Shown here: piece by piece, positions 1-7,623 of the stretch
How the letters are laid out: each line of letters starts with the position of its first letter
Position numbering within the stretch: position 1 is the first letter of the stretch
Assembly: GCF_026891935.1 (NCBI RefSeq)
Contig: NZ_JAPTGC010000002.1
Coordinates: 1 to 64,000 of the forward strand
Direction of reading: 5' to 3'
Source of the DNA: Methanocorpusculum vombati
Lineage (GTDB): Archaea > Halobacteriota > Methanomicrobia > Methanomicrobiales > Methanocorpusculaceae
DNA: 64,000 nt
Program-made: the position numbers and the translations under genes
The notes under the pieces: model-generated
Told to the model about the DNA's origin: nothing
The model's database searches: none
What the model saw: only the letters and a program-made list of their open reading frames with translations

Positions 1-410
1 GCAAGCGCGACGGCAAATGCTCGCGAAGCTCCCACTCATCCCGTATCCTGCAACAACCGGCAGAAACATTCACCAGAAATCTCTTGACGCTCGTGAATCT
101 CCCACTTGTTCCTTATCCTGCCACAGCTTCGCGAGCATTTTTAGCTGCGTTTGCGACAGCAACGCCGCCCGTCCGCTCGGACGGGATGGCGAGCAGCGTT
201 AAGAAAATGCGACGAGCGAAGCCGCGCCGTTAGGCGCATCTGCGTTATCTGCGTTTTCTTTTTTCTTCCTACTCACTCACCACTCACTCACCTACAATGG
301 AGAGCGTAGCGCCGCATCTGCGTTATTTGCGTTCTTTTTTTCAGGTATCCCATTCTACCCACTCCCCCACCCACAGCATCTCCAGAAAAAAAGGGTTGAG
401 AGAAATTCTC
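1..410 (+). repeat. Long dispersed repeat, copy A
   Basis: Non-coding, GC-rich block that is the reverse complement of 27117-27446: base 1 pairs with 27446, and the similarity runs to about 299/27147. It resumes at about 382-409, against 27118-27144, after an extra partial duplication at 300-381. Inside the copy, AAATGCTCGCGAAGCT near 15-30 is answered by its reverse complement near 124-139, so the unit is partly self-complementary. It ends in an A-rich tail (CCAGAAAAAAAGGG) just beyond the stop codon of the neighbouring glycosyltransferase gene. The left end may lie outside the window. No coding potential was recognised. Confidence 0.8.
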
Positions 411-413
411 AGA

Positions 414-1121
414 TTATTTTTTCCCGTACTCTTTTCCGGCGTACTGATACTTCTCCGACGATCCGCCGTGCGCCACAATGTAGAGCCACTGATAGATCGA
501 TTTCATTGCGCCGAACTCAATGTACCGCCGCATCGAAAATCCGACCTTCAGATTTGTGTCCAGCCGGACACGCCCGTACTTTTTCATCCGGCGGGCGATC
601 TCAAAGTCGTCACCCGCGTCCGCCGTGATGTACATCCCGGCTTCGAGGAACAGATCCTTTCGGAACGCCGTATTGCAGCCGAGCGTCATGTAGATCGTCC
701 CCGTCCAGTATCCGATCCGGGACACAATATTGTAACCGAGCAGAGAGAGTTTGTGTTTGATTCCCGGCTCCAGCGGGTACACGATACCGTAGATGGTAGA
801 GGCGTCAGGATATTTTGCAAAATCTGCCAGAACTTTCTCCAGCCAGTCGCGGGGAAGGAAACAGTCCGCATCGGTGGTTGCAAGGATATCGTATTTTGCC
901 GCCATCGCCCCGTCATTGCGTGCGCCGCCGACCTTCTTGCTGGTCTGGATGAACACTTTGTCCGCATACTTTGCAGCAATCTCGCGGGTTTTATCTTTAG
1001 AGTTGCCGTCCACCACGATGATCTCGTACTGGTCGCGGGGCAGGGTCTGGTCACAGAGACTTTTGAGGCAGGCTTCCACGCCCTCCTCTTCATTGAATGT
1101 GGGAACGATTACGGATATCAT
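414..1121 (-). CDS. Family 2 glycosyltransferase
   Basis: A 235-residue GT-A fold glycosyltransferase. The N-terminus ISVIVPTFNEEEGVEACLKS is the nucleotide-sugar binding strand and helix of GT2 enzymes, VVDGNSKDKT follows at about 37-45, and the metal-binding DxD is D84-A85-D86 in TTDADCF. No clear membrane anchor is visible, so it probably works at the cytoplasmic face of the membrane on a lipid-linked or cell-surface sugar. Its ATG overlaps the TGA of the upstream flavoprotein gene by four bases, indicating translational coupling. Substrate cannot be told from sequence. The gene sits immediately inside repeat copy A. Confidence 0.85.
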   Translation of the reverse strand: MISVIVPTFNEEEGVEACLKSLCDQTLPRDQYEIIVVDGNSKDKTREIAAKYADKVFIQTSKKVGGARNDGAMAAKYDILATTDADCFLPRDWLEKVLADFAKYPDASTIYGIVYPLEPGIKHKLSLLGYNIVSRIGYWTGTIYMTLGCNTAFRKDLFLEAGMYITADAGDDFEIARRMKKYGRVRLDTNLKVGFSMRRYIEFGAMKSIYQWLYIVAHGGSSEKYQYAGKEYGKK

Positions 1122-2440
1122 GCGTTTTCCAGGTTTTGGACGTAATTAAGAACGCTGCGGATGCATCCGTCCATGTTCAGATACTCAAACTGGGAGAATC
1201 TTCCGACGAGATCAATACCCGCCGTTCCTTCGAGGTACTCGCGGACAGTTTTGATGTTTTTGAGATAGTCGAGATCATAGACGACGTAGGCGAATTTGAA
1301 GCGATCAACTGCGGTATGGACGACATCCGCAGCACTTGGCAGAATGCCCATACGGACGAGACCATCAACAGTGTGTGCTGCAAGTTCCTCATCAGTCATC
1401 TTCGAAACATCATCTCCTTCGTTGTAGGTGATCTCGGCGAGGACCGCGGCGCAGCCGTCCGGTGCCACATGGTGGGAGAAGTTGGAGGGGAAGGAGAGCC
1501 GGTTGAACATTCCCCATTCATCTTCTGGGACATACATCCAGGAGATGTCCGGGAGTGTTCCGCGGAATCCGACACTGACACAGGCAATAGAGTTGTAGCG
1601 GAGCGCCTCGCAGGCGTCCCGGACGCTGTCCGGCACGCCAGCGAGCATGGGCAGGAGAACCTGTAAGGGAATGGTTGAGATGATACGGTCTGCGGTGATG
1701 ATTTCACTGCCGTTTCCGATCTCCCACCCGTCTGCGGTTTTCCGGACGGTCGTTACGGTAAAGTCTGTCCTGATGTTGTCGGTGACGGGTGCGGCAATCG
1801 CCCGGACAAGTGCTTCAATGCCGCCGTCGATGGGGTACGAGAAGACCGCCTGATGCGTGTATCCTTCGGTTTCGATACCGATAGCGGATTTGATGATGTC
1901 CTCGACCGGCGGGCGGGGGACTCTGCCGTCCATCCAGTGTTTGGACATGCGAGCGGTCGGGTAGTTCCAGATCTTTTCGTTGTAGGGGACAAGATAACAC
2001 TCGGCGATTCCTTTGCCGAATGTTGCGTAGATCCAGTCGCGGAAGTTCTGCGGCTCGGCAACCTCGCCCTTTTCAACCGCTACGAGGTTTTTGATGTATT
2101 CGTTGATGCAGAAGAAAAGGTCGTCTTTGGGAAGTTCTGCGAGGCCGTTTTCAAAGGGGTATTTGATGTATTTGTGTTTGTAGTAGATTTTGGTATTGCG
2201 GTCCCGGGTATCACGGTTTTCTTCGAGGACGTTGTGCATGAACGCAAGAACGTCAGTGTCACGAGAGAAGATGATGTGTGACCCGCCGCAGTCAAAGGTA
2301 AATCCGTTACGTGTTTCCGATTGGCAGAGTCCGCCGATCTTTGCTTCTTTTTCCAGGACGGTTACGTCACAGCCGTGCTCGCTGAGGAGACGGGCAAGCG
2401 TAACTCCGGTTAAGCCTCCGCCGAGAATAGCCCACTTCAC
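1118..2440 (-). CDS. FAD-dependent oxidoreductase, UDP-galactopyranose mutase/amine oxidase-like
   Basis: A 440-residue flavoprotein. The N-terminus carries the Rossmann dinucleotide motif GGGLTG (7-12), then the acidic ribose-binding VLEKEAKIGGLCQ and a GSHIIF segment, as in NAD(P)-binding_8/amine-oxidase and UDP-galactopyranose-mutase-like proteins. Family members rearrange or oxidise sugar nucleotides or lipids in surface polymer synthesis. Overlap with the downstream glycosyltransferase (ATGA) supports a two-gene glycan operon. Whether this is a true mutase, making UDP-galactofuranose, is not decidable here; a protoporphyrinogen-oxidase-like enzyme is the alternative. Confidence 0.75.
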   Translation of the reverse strand: MKWAILGGGLTGVTLARLLSEHGCDVTVLEKEAKIGGLCQSETRNGFTFDCGGSHIIFSRDTDVLAFMHNVLEENRDTRDRNTKIYYKHKYIKYPFENGLAELPKDDLFFCINEYIKNLVAVEKGEVAEPQNFRDWIYATFGKGIAECYLVPYNEKIWNYPTARMSKHWMDGRVPRPPVEDIIKSAIGIETEGYTHQAVFSYPIDGGIEALVRAIAAPVTDNIRTDFTVTTVRKTADGWEIGNGSEIITADRIISTIPLQVLLPMLAGVPDSVRDACEALRYNSIACVSVGFRGTLPDISWMYVPEDEWGMFNRLSFPSNFSHHVAPDGCAAVLAEITYNEGDDVSKMTDEELAAHTVDGLVRMGILPSAADVVHTAVDRFKFAYVVYDLDYLKNIKTVREYLEGTAGIDLVGRFSQFEYLNMDGCIRSVLNYVQNLENA

Positions 2441-2477
2441 GCTTACATAGTGGGTTTTGGAAGAATATAATATGTGG

Positions 2478-2882
2478 TTAGGGGTGGGGTACGAGCGTTT
2501 TTTTCATCCACCCGGTGAGTTCGTCCCGCAGCCGCCGGTAGTCGGCAAGTTCATCGTCGCCCGCCCATGGTTCGGGCGAACGCACCGGGTGATAGATCAG
2601 ATGAGTTGCTTTCGGGAGATGATCGCGTGCTCCCCAGGCATTTTCACAGAGGACAACAACTGTATCATACTGCCGGTCGGGCAGTTCGGTGAGGTGTTTT
2701 GCGTACATATCGGAACAGTCGCAGCCTGTTTCTTCCAGGATGCAAAGGACACGGGTGGAGATGGTACCCCGTGCTATCCCTGCGGAAAAGATTTCCCAGT
2801 CAGGATGAAGCATCCGGCAGACGCCTTCCGCAATCTGGGAACGGACGGAGTTGTAGGTGCAGAGGAAGAGGACGGACGGCAT
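2478..2882 (-). CDS. Low-molecular-weight phosphatase / ArsC-type arsenate reductase
   Basis: A 134-residue protein. The P-loop is a variant C-x5-R: VLFLCTYNSVRSQIAEG, with Cys nucleophile and Arg as in LMW protein tyrosine phosphatases and thioredoxin-type arsenate reductases. The C-terminal PVRSPEPW segment is the family's usual D/P loop region, although the general acid Asp is not obvious. The reading frame extends farther upstream, but homology begins at MPSVLFLC, so the ATG at 2882 was chosen. The gene follows the adenine methylase on the same strand by 64 bp. Arsenate reduction versus protein dephosphorylation cannot be separated; no arsenic transporter is adjacent. Confidence 0.75.
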   Translation of the reverse strand: MPSVLFLCTYNSVRSQIAEGVCRMLHPDWEIFSAGIARGTISTRVLCILEETGCDCSDMYAKHLTELPDRQYDTVVVLCENAWGARDHLPKATHLIYHPVRSPEPWAGDDELADYRRLRDELTGWMKKTLVPHP

Positions 2883-2946
2883 AGGGATCTCTGGTTTGCG
2901 GTGCAGGATAATAATTCTTGGGAAGGTACGCGGAAACGATACAGAC

Positions 2947-3798
2947 TTAGTAATTCCGCACGATAATCTCCTCAGCCCCGCGCCGTCCCGCAACCTTCGC
3001 ATTAATATACCGCAGAACCTGCACCCGTTCCACCGAGAACTCCGCATACATATCCAGAATCTCCGGCGCAACCGAGTTTGACAGCATCACCTGCGCACCC
3101 CGCCGGTCTGCCTCCCGGAACATCGCAAACAGCCGTTCCTGTTCTGCCATCCCGAACGTTCCCGTCGTATAGGAGGTAAAGTTCGCCGTTGCCGAGACCG
3201 GTAAATACGGCGGGTCCAGATATACAAAGTCCCCGCCCGAAATATGCGGCAGAACACCTGCAAAATCCCCTTCCAACAGAACAGCCGGCTCAAGCGCAGT
3301 CGCCAGTGCCTTCAGCACGGTTTCCTCCCCGAACTGTGGCGGCTTTGCATACCTCCCGAACGGAATATTATACTCGCCTCTCCGGTTCACCCGCCACAGC
3401 CCGTTATACCCGTGATGATTCAGATACAAAAACAGCGCAGCACGCTCCACACATGCATCCGTGCCCCGGATTGCATTAAACCGCCTCCTGCATGCAAGAT
3501 ACGCTTCCCGCGTATTCAGAAACTCCGGCTGCTGCACGGCGTCTGCGAGCTCCGCAGCCCTGTCGCGTACCATCCGGTACAAATTGATCAGTTCGGGATT
3601 TGCATCATTTAAAAACGCCTTCCCCCGCATTGCACCGGTTTTCCACAAATACAGATACAGCGCTCCTCCCCCGAAAAAAGGTTCAAAATAATTTTCAAAA
3701 TCCTCCGGGCACCTCTCTGCAAGTTCGCCAAGCAGCTGCCTCTTGCCCCCCGCCCATTTCACCACAGGTCGTGGAAGAGAGGACTTTGTCACAAACAT
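2947..3798 (-). CDS. Dam-type (D12 class) adenine-N6 DNA methyltransferase
   Basis: A 283-residue class alpha DNA methylase. Features in family order are KWAGGKRQLL (14-23), the AdoMet loop EPFFGGGALY (39-48, FxGxG) and the catalytic DPPY at 195-198. Length matches Dam/DpnM-type enzymes (about 270-290). The upstream extension of the frame has no similarity and was excluded; the ATG at 3798 gives MFVTKSS followed directly by the conserved KWAGGK block. GATC is the usual family target but specificity is not proven. No restriction endonuclease is visible beside it, so it looks like an orphan methylase for regulation, repair or defence. Confidence 0.88.
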   Translation of the reverse strand: MFVTKSSLPRPVVKWAGGKRQLLGELAERCPEDFENYFEPFFGGGALYLYLWKTGAMRGKAFLNDANPELINLYRMVRDRAAELADAVQQPEFLNTREAYLACRRRFNAIRGTDACVERAALFLYLNHHGYNGLWRVNRRGEYNIPFGRYAKPPQFGEETVLKALATALEPAVLLEGDFAGVLPHISGGDFVYLDPPYLPVSATANFTSYTTGTFGMAEQERLFAMFREADRRGAQVMLSNSVAPEILDMYAEFSVERVQVLRYINAKVAGRRGAEEIIVRNY

Positions 3799-3837
3799 TA
3801 TAATTAATGGGATGGCGGAAAGACATATACCTTGTCT

Positions 3838-4845
3838 ATGATAAAAAAATCCCCGACACCCAGGACCCGTGCAGTCTTTGGCATGTGCGTACTGATTTTT
3901 CTTGCAGTACTTATTATGCCGGTCTCGGCGGGCGTCTCCCAGAGTACCATTGCTCAGGGCGACACGCTGTACGTCAGCGGTCAGGCACCCGGATCTCAAC
4001 AGGTTGCTCTCTACTTCTTCGGTCCGAACTACTTCAAATATGCTACTGCCCAGGTAAATGACGGATCATACACCTATCAGCTCACCACCACGAGTGATAT
4101 GTCCCCCTCACAGTACTACTGCGTCGTTCAGAGTCCCGGAACCGGCAGTACCTTCAGTGTAGGACCCGTAACCGTCGGCCAGACAACCTACATCACCGTC
4201 AAACCCGGAAGCGGTGTTCCCGCTGACGGTGACAGCTTTGTCGTACAGGGTCCAAACGCCTTACAGGGATCGCAGGCAGCCTATGCTCTGGAACAGATGC
4301 TCAAAAGTCCAAACATCCCCGATCTGTCCCAGACATTTACCTTCACCATTGACTACCCGATGATTACCATCAACCCGGTCGGTACCCTGTACATGGGCAC
4401 ACCCTTTACGGTTTCCGGAACCACCAACCTTGCGGCAGGAGATACGCTTCTTGTCGATGTCCGTGTAGCCTCCTTCTGGCCCATGAGCAAAGAAGAAGCC
4501 AATGCCCAGGACTCTGCATCCTGGTCCCAAGGGGATTCCGGCAGTGTGATTGTCCAGCAGGGAACCGCAAGCGGCCAGAACTTCTGGAGTTTCTCCGTAA
4601 ACCCGCTGCACTCATCCCAGTATGAAGTTACGGTAACCGGCATTAAAACAGGTGCGACTGCATCTCAGCAGTTTACGGTCTCCAACCAGAGTGTACCGAC
4701 CGTCGTCCCGACAACTGCGGCAACCACTGTGGCGACCACCGTTCCGACCACTGCCCCGACGCCGACTCCGTCACCCGGTTTTGGCCTGCTTGCAGCTGCC
4801 GGAGCACTTGGCGCTGTTGCTCTTCTGATCTTCAGAAGACACTAA
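3838..4845 (+). CDS. Secreted surface protein with PGF-CTERM-like anchor
   Basis: A 335-residue exported protein. The signal peptide runs from a basic start (MIKKSPTPRTR) through a hydrophobic stretch to VSAGVSQ. The body is rich in Ser, Thr and Gly and predicted to be beta-rich. A Thr/Pro linker (repeated TVPTTAPTP) leads into SPGFGLLAAAGALGAVALL and a terminal FRRH. This Thr-rich spacer, PGF, hydrophobic segment and basic end match the PGF-CTERM signal processed by archaeosortase A, so the protein is probably lipid-anchored in the envelope. ATG 3838 was preferred over an in-frame TTG at 3832. Function unknown; S-layer-associated. Confidence 0.8.
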   Translation: MIKKSPTPRTRAVFGMCVLIFLAVLIMPVSAGVSQSTIAQGDTLYVSGQAPGSQQVALYFFGPNYFKYATAQVNDGSYTYQLTTTSDMSPSQYYCVVQSPGTGSTFSVGPVTVGQTTYITVKPGSGVPADGDSFVVQGPNALQGSQAAYALEQMLKSPNIPDLSQTFTFTIDYPMITINPVGTLYMGTPFTVSGTTNLAAGDTLLVDVRVASFWPMSKEEANAQDSASWSQGDSGSVIVQQGTASGQNFWSFSVNPLHSSQYEVTVTGIKTGATASQQFTVSNQSVPTVVPTTAATTVATTVPTTAPTPTPSPGFGLLAAAGALGAVALLIFRRH

Positions 4846-4867
4846 TTTCTTTGTATTACGGATGTTA

Positions 4868-4895
4868 GCGAAAAATATTTCGCGAACCTTTTTTT
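4868..4895. terminator. Hairpin plus T-tract between convergent genes
   Basis: A short stem GCGAAA/TTTCGC with a four-base loop (4868-4883) is followed by a run of seven T at 4889-4895. It lies downstream of the surface protein gene and immediately before the stop of the convergent MFS gene. Archaeal termination mainly needs the T-run; the hairpin may be incidental. Confidence 0.5.
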
Positions 4896-5979
4896 ATTGC
4901 ACATAACACGGGCAGCGGACGACCAGCAGTCCTGCCGCCGCATTCAGGCCAGCGACGATCAGAAACACCCCGACATATCCGGCCGGCAGCACCAGCAGTC
5001 CTGCGGCGAACGGCAGAGCTGCCATTCCCGCATACTGCGTCATATTGAACATCCCGTTCATCACGCCCTGCGGTTTTTTTGTCTCTGCAAGATAGTTCAG
5101 AACCGCCGCGGTAATCACGCCGAACACGGCGCCGACAAGGATCATGCCGAGAGGATTCACCAGCACAACAGGTACGGAAACGGCAAGCAGAATGCCTGCG
5201 ACCCGCACCACCGAAAGGGAATCTGCGGTTCGCATCCGTGATGCCGCATACACAAACACTGCCGTTGCCACACTCATCAGCGCCGTCACCACACCGTTCA
5301 CGTCAGCCGACGCACCGGAAAGCTCCGGGTATGCGGAGATGACCACACCGGTCGTTCCGCAGGATACAAAGAGGGCTGCCCACAGCCATTTGTGATATAC
5401 CGCAATATCCTTCACCGCCGCAAACGGCAGAATATTTTCCTGTGCGGGCGCATCATCCGCAAGTCCCAGACTCAGCAGTCCTGCCGCCCCCGTCAGTATT
5501 CCGAATACCAGAACGCCTGCGTAGGCCTGCACGGATGCAAGCCAGCCGCTCACGACAAGTCCTGCAACCATGCCCACGTTCATCAGCGCAACGAACCCGC
5601 CGGCAAGTCTGCGGTGATCCGCCGCCGAGTTTACGAACGCCATTGCGGCGGAGACGAACATCCCCGTGAACAGTCCTTCGGCAAACCGGAGCGCCACGGC
5701 AGCTGCCGGGTCCGGATAGGAGATCCACAGCACAACTGCTGATACCAGCGTTCCAAACAAACCTATCCGCACCAGCGGTGTCCTCCCGAATCTGTCCGAC
5801 AACATCCCTGCGGGAAACACCATGAGAAACGCGCCGAGGAAGTAGGCCGAGTACACCGCTCCCTGCATTCCGGGATCGGGTGCGATACTGTTTAAGACCG
5901 GCACAACCGCGTTGGAAAGAGCCATCGCTGCAAATGCACCCAGAAACAGCGACGTGCGGAAAATGGTCTGCAGTTTCAT
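4894..5979 (-). CDS. Major facilitator superfamily transporter
   Basis: A 361-residue integral membrane protein with about 12 hydrophobic segments and a recognisable MFS motif A after the second helix (GMLSDRFGRTPLVRIG). It is shorter than many MFS proteins but keeps both halves. Substrate is unknown; drug/proton antiporters and sugar effluxers share these features. Its ATG follows the stop of the upstream hypothetical gene by three bases, so the two are probably co-transcribed. Confidence 0.8.
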   Translation of the reverse strand: MKLQTIFRTSLFLGAFAAMALSNAVVPVLNSIAPDPGMQGAVYSAYFLGAFLMVFPAGMLSDRFGRTPLVRIGLFGTLVSAVVLWISYPDPAAAVALRFAEGLFTGMFVSAAMAFVNSAADHRRLAGGFVALMNVGMVAGLVVSGWLASVQAYAGVLVFGILTGAAGLLSLGLADDAPAQENILPFAAVKDIAVYHKWLWAALFVSCGTTGVVISAYPELSGASADVNGVVTALMSVATAVFVYAASRMRTADSLSVVRVAGILLAVSVPVVLVNPLGMILVGAVFGVITAAVLNYLAETKKPQGVMNGMFNMTQYAGMAALPFAAGLLVLPAGYVGVFLIVAGLNAAAGLLVVRCPCYVQ

Positions 5980-5982
5980 GAA

Positions 5983-6459
5983 TCAGAGCAGCTCTGCATC
6001 CTTCCTGACTTCGTACTTCTGCAAAACCGTTCGCGGAAGCTGAGGAACGGCTTCTGCGAGCGGGACTGCGAACAGAAACTTCGGTTCGTCCGCAAAACCG
6101 TGCAGACCGATAATGACAATGCAGGGGTTTTCCTCGGCTGCTGCGTAGGTCTGGTATGCGGCATATGTCTCGGGAGTGACCCACGGCAGGTAGACTTCGC
6201 CGTCTTCTCCGGTGAACATTCTGCTCCGGAAACAGGTGATGAGATCAAACCGCGCCTCATCTCTGTTGCGGACGCAGACCACGTCCGGTTCGCCTGCGGC
6301 GCGCTCCTCACGATCGGCAACGGAGTATGCGTCGCCCAGCCGGTTCATGACATACTCACGGAACGCTACGGCCACAACCGGATTTGTGTCGTCGGGGTCT
6401 GCGTCGGGATCGGGATACCAGACACCGAGCGCCCGTTCAAGCTGGCCTAAAATGCCCAT
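5983..6459 (-). CDS. Hypothetical protein, 158 aa, operonic with MFS transporter
   Basis: An acidic cytoplasmic protein that I do not recognise. It opens MGILGQLERALGVWYPD, holds a central DVVCVRNRDEARFDLITC block and ends with a hydrophobic CIVIIGLHGF strand and KFLFAVPL. Alternating strands with D...(E)A-R-F-D could fit a PD-(D/E)xK-like or Rossmann-like fold, but this is speculation. No signal peptide or membrane segment is visible. It is first in a two-gene unit with the transporter. Confidence 0.6.
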   Translation of the reverse strand: MGILGQLERALGVWYPDPDADPDDTNPVVAVAFREYVMNRLGDAYSVADREERAAGEPDVVCVRNRDEARFDLITCFRSRMFTGEDGEVYLPWVTPETYAAYQTYAAAEENPCIVIIGLHGFADEPKFLFAVPLAEAVPQLPRTVLQKYEVRKDAELL

Positions 6460-6562
6460 ACGTATTTCTTGTATCTCTGTCCTCTTAAAAAAGCGGGTGC
6501 GTCATCGTGCCAATTATCTTATAAGAAAACCACATAATAGTATTCTAAGAGAGACCAGCCCC

Positions 6563-7468
6563 ATGGAACACGCAGAGATCATTACGAATGCCTACAACTT
6601 CACGAAAAATGCTTTCTTCAGCATTACGCAGTTCCCGCGGTGGATAGTGCTGTTCTTCTATATTGTCGGCCCGATTATTGTGGGCTTCATTGCGGCAACG
6701 ATTGCATTGCAGCTGATTGTTCTGCCGATTCTGGTGAGTATTCTTGTCGGCCCGGACTTCGGATTTACCCGTGAGGTTCTTTCGGGCCTTTTACAGTATC
6801 TTGCTCTGTTGCTCGGACTGTCCTGCATTTTCTTTGTTCCGTTAATGCAGGGGTACTGTTATCGTCTGTTCCGTTCCGGCGATTCGATGCCGGATACGGG
6901 AAACCTCTGGGGACTGTTCTTCAACGGCTGGAGAATCAATATTACCGTTATCATCTATGCAATTCCGCTGATCATCATCTCGGTAATCTATATGCTGATC
7001 TTTATGTACTTCTTCCCGGATACGGGGATGTACTCAACCGCGGATTTCCTTGAGACGGAAGGAATGATCTATGTGGGAACGGTCTTTTCCTATGCTGCCA
7101 TTCAGTTTATTACAACGCTGATCGTTCTTTTGTTTGCGTTTATCGGGATTACACATCTCTGCCGGACAGGTTCTATCCGTGAGGCGGTGAGCCTGAAGAC
7201 GATCACCGGGATTATCAGCAAGATTGGCTGGTACGACTACATTCTGTCGCTGGTGGTTATGAGTATTCTCTACCTGATGGTGACGTTTGTGGTGGTGTCG
7301 CTTTCGCAGCTGTTCTCAAACAATATTGTTATTATGACGGTGCTGTATATTCTCTACATCTTCGCGCTTGTGCCGATTACGGTGTTCTTCATCAGGTACC
7401 TTTCCGAGGTCTATGACACGGCCTTCCTTCCGGAGGAAGTTGATGATGAGGAGTTTGATTTCTTCTAA
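6563..7468 (+). CDS. Integral membrane protein, DUF4013-like
   Basis: A 301-residue polytopic membrane protein with about six hydrophobic helices and a cytoplasmic-looking acidic tail (EEVDDEEFDFF). The N-terminal amphipathic part with AYNFTKNAF, followed later by GYCYRLFRSGDSMPDTGNLW, resembles archaeal DUF4013 proteins, whose function is unknown. The frame is open upstream into the divergent gene, but ATG 6563 (MEHAEIITNAYNF) is the first start giving the family N-terminus. Confidence 0.7.
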   Translation: MEHAEIITNAYNFTKNAFFSITQFPRWIVLFFYIVGPIIVGFIAATIALQLIVLPILVSILVGPDFGFTREVLSGLLQYLALLLGLSCIFFVPLMQGYCYRLFRSGDSMPDTGNLWGLFFNGWRINITVIIYAIPLIIISVIYMLIFMYFFPDTGMYSTADFLETEGMIYVGTVFSYAAIQFITTLIVLLFAFIGITHLCRTGSIREAVSLKTITGIISKIGWYDYILSLVVMSILYLMVTFVVVSLSQLFSNNIVIMTVLYILYIFALVPITVFFIRYLSEVYDTAFLPEEVDDEEFDFF

Positions 7469-7542
7469 CTCCTCATCTCCTGTGCGCCTGATCGTTTCCT
7501 TTCTGCATCCCTTCCCCCGTCAGTCGCTGTGACCGCAGTTTC

Positions 7543-7587
7543 CTGAGGTTCATCCATACTGCCTGCGGCAGTACGGATGAACCTCAG
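7543..7587. repeat. 21-bp near-perfect hairpin
   Basis: Left arm 7543-7563 and right arm 7567-7587 are complementary at 20 of 21 positions around a three-base TGC loop. It lies in the 155-bp gap between the DUF4013-like gene and the PP-loop fusion gene. The stem is far stronger than ordinary archaeal terminators and has no T-run on the + strand. It could be an mRNA-stability or termination element, or a remnant of a mobile palindrome. Confidence 0.75.
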
Positions 7588-7623
7588 ATTAGAAATAGCA
7601 ATCCTGCCCAATATATTCTCACT

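Noticed and set aside
297-1145. 282-codon plus-strand frame over the first glycosyltransferase
   Set aside because: The minus-strand frame carries the GT2 motifs and DxD; the plus frame begins in the repeat and has no domain.
2947-3798. Restriction-modification system
   Set aside because: The adenine methylase has no endonuclease or specificity gene beside it; the neighbouring phosphatase is unrelated.
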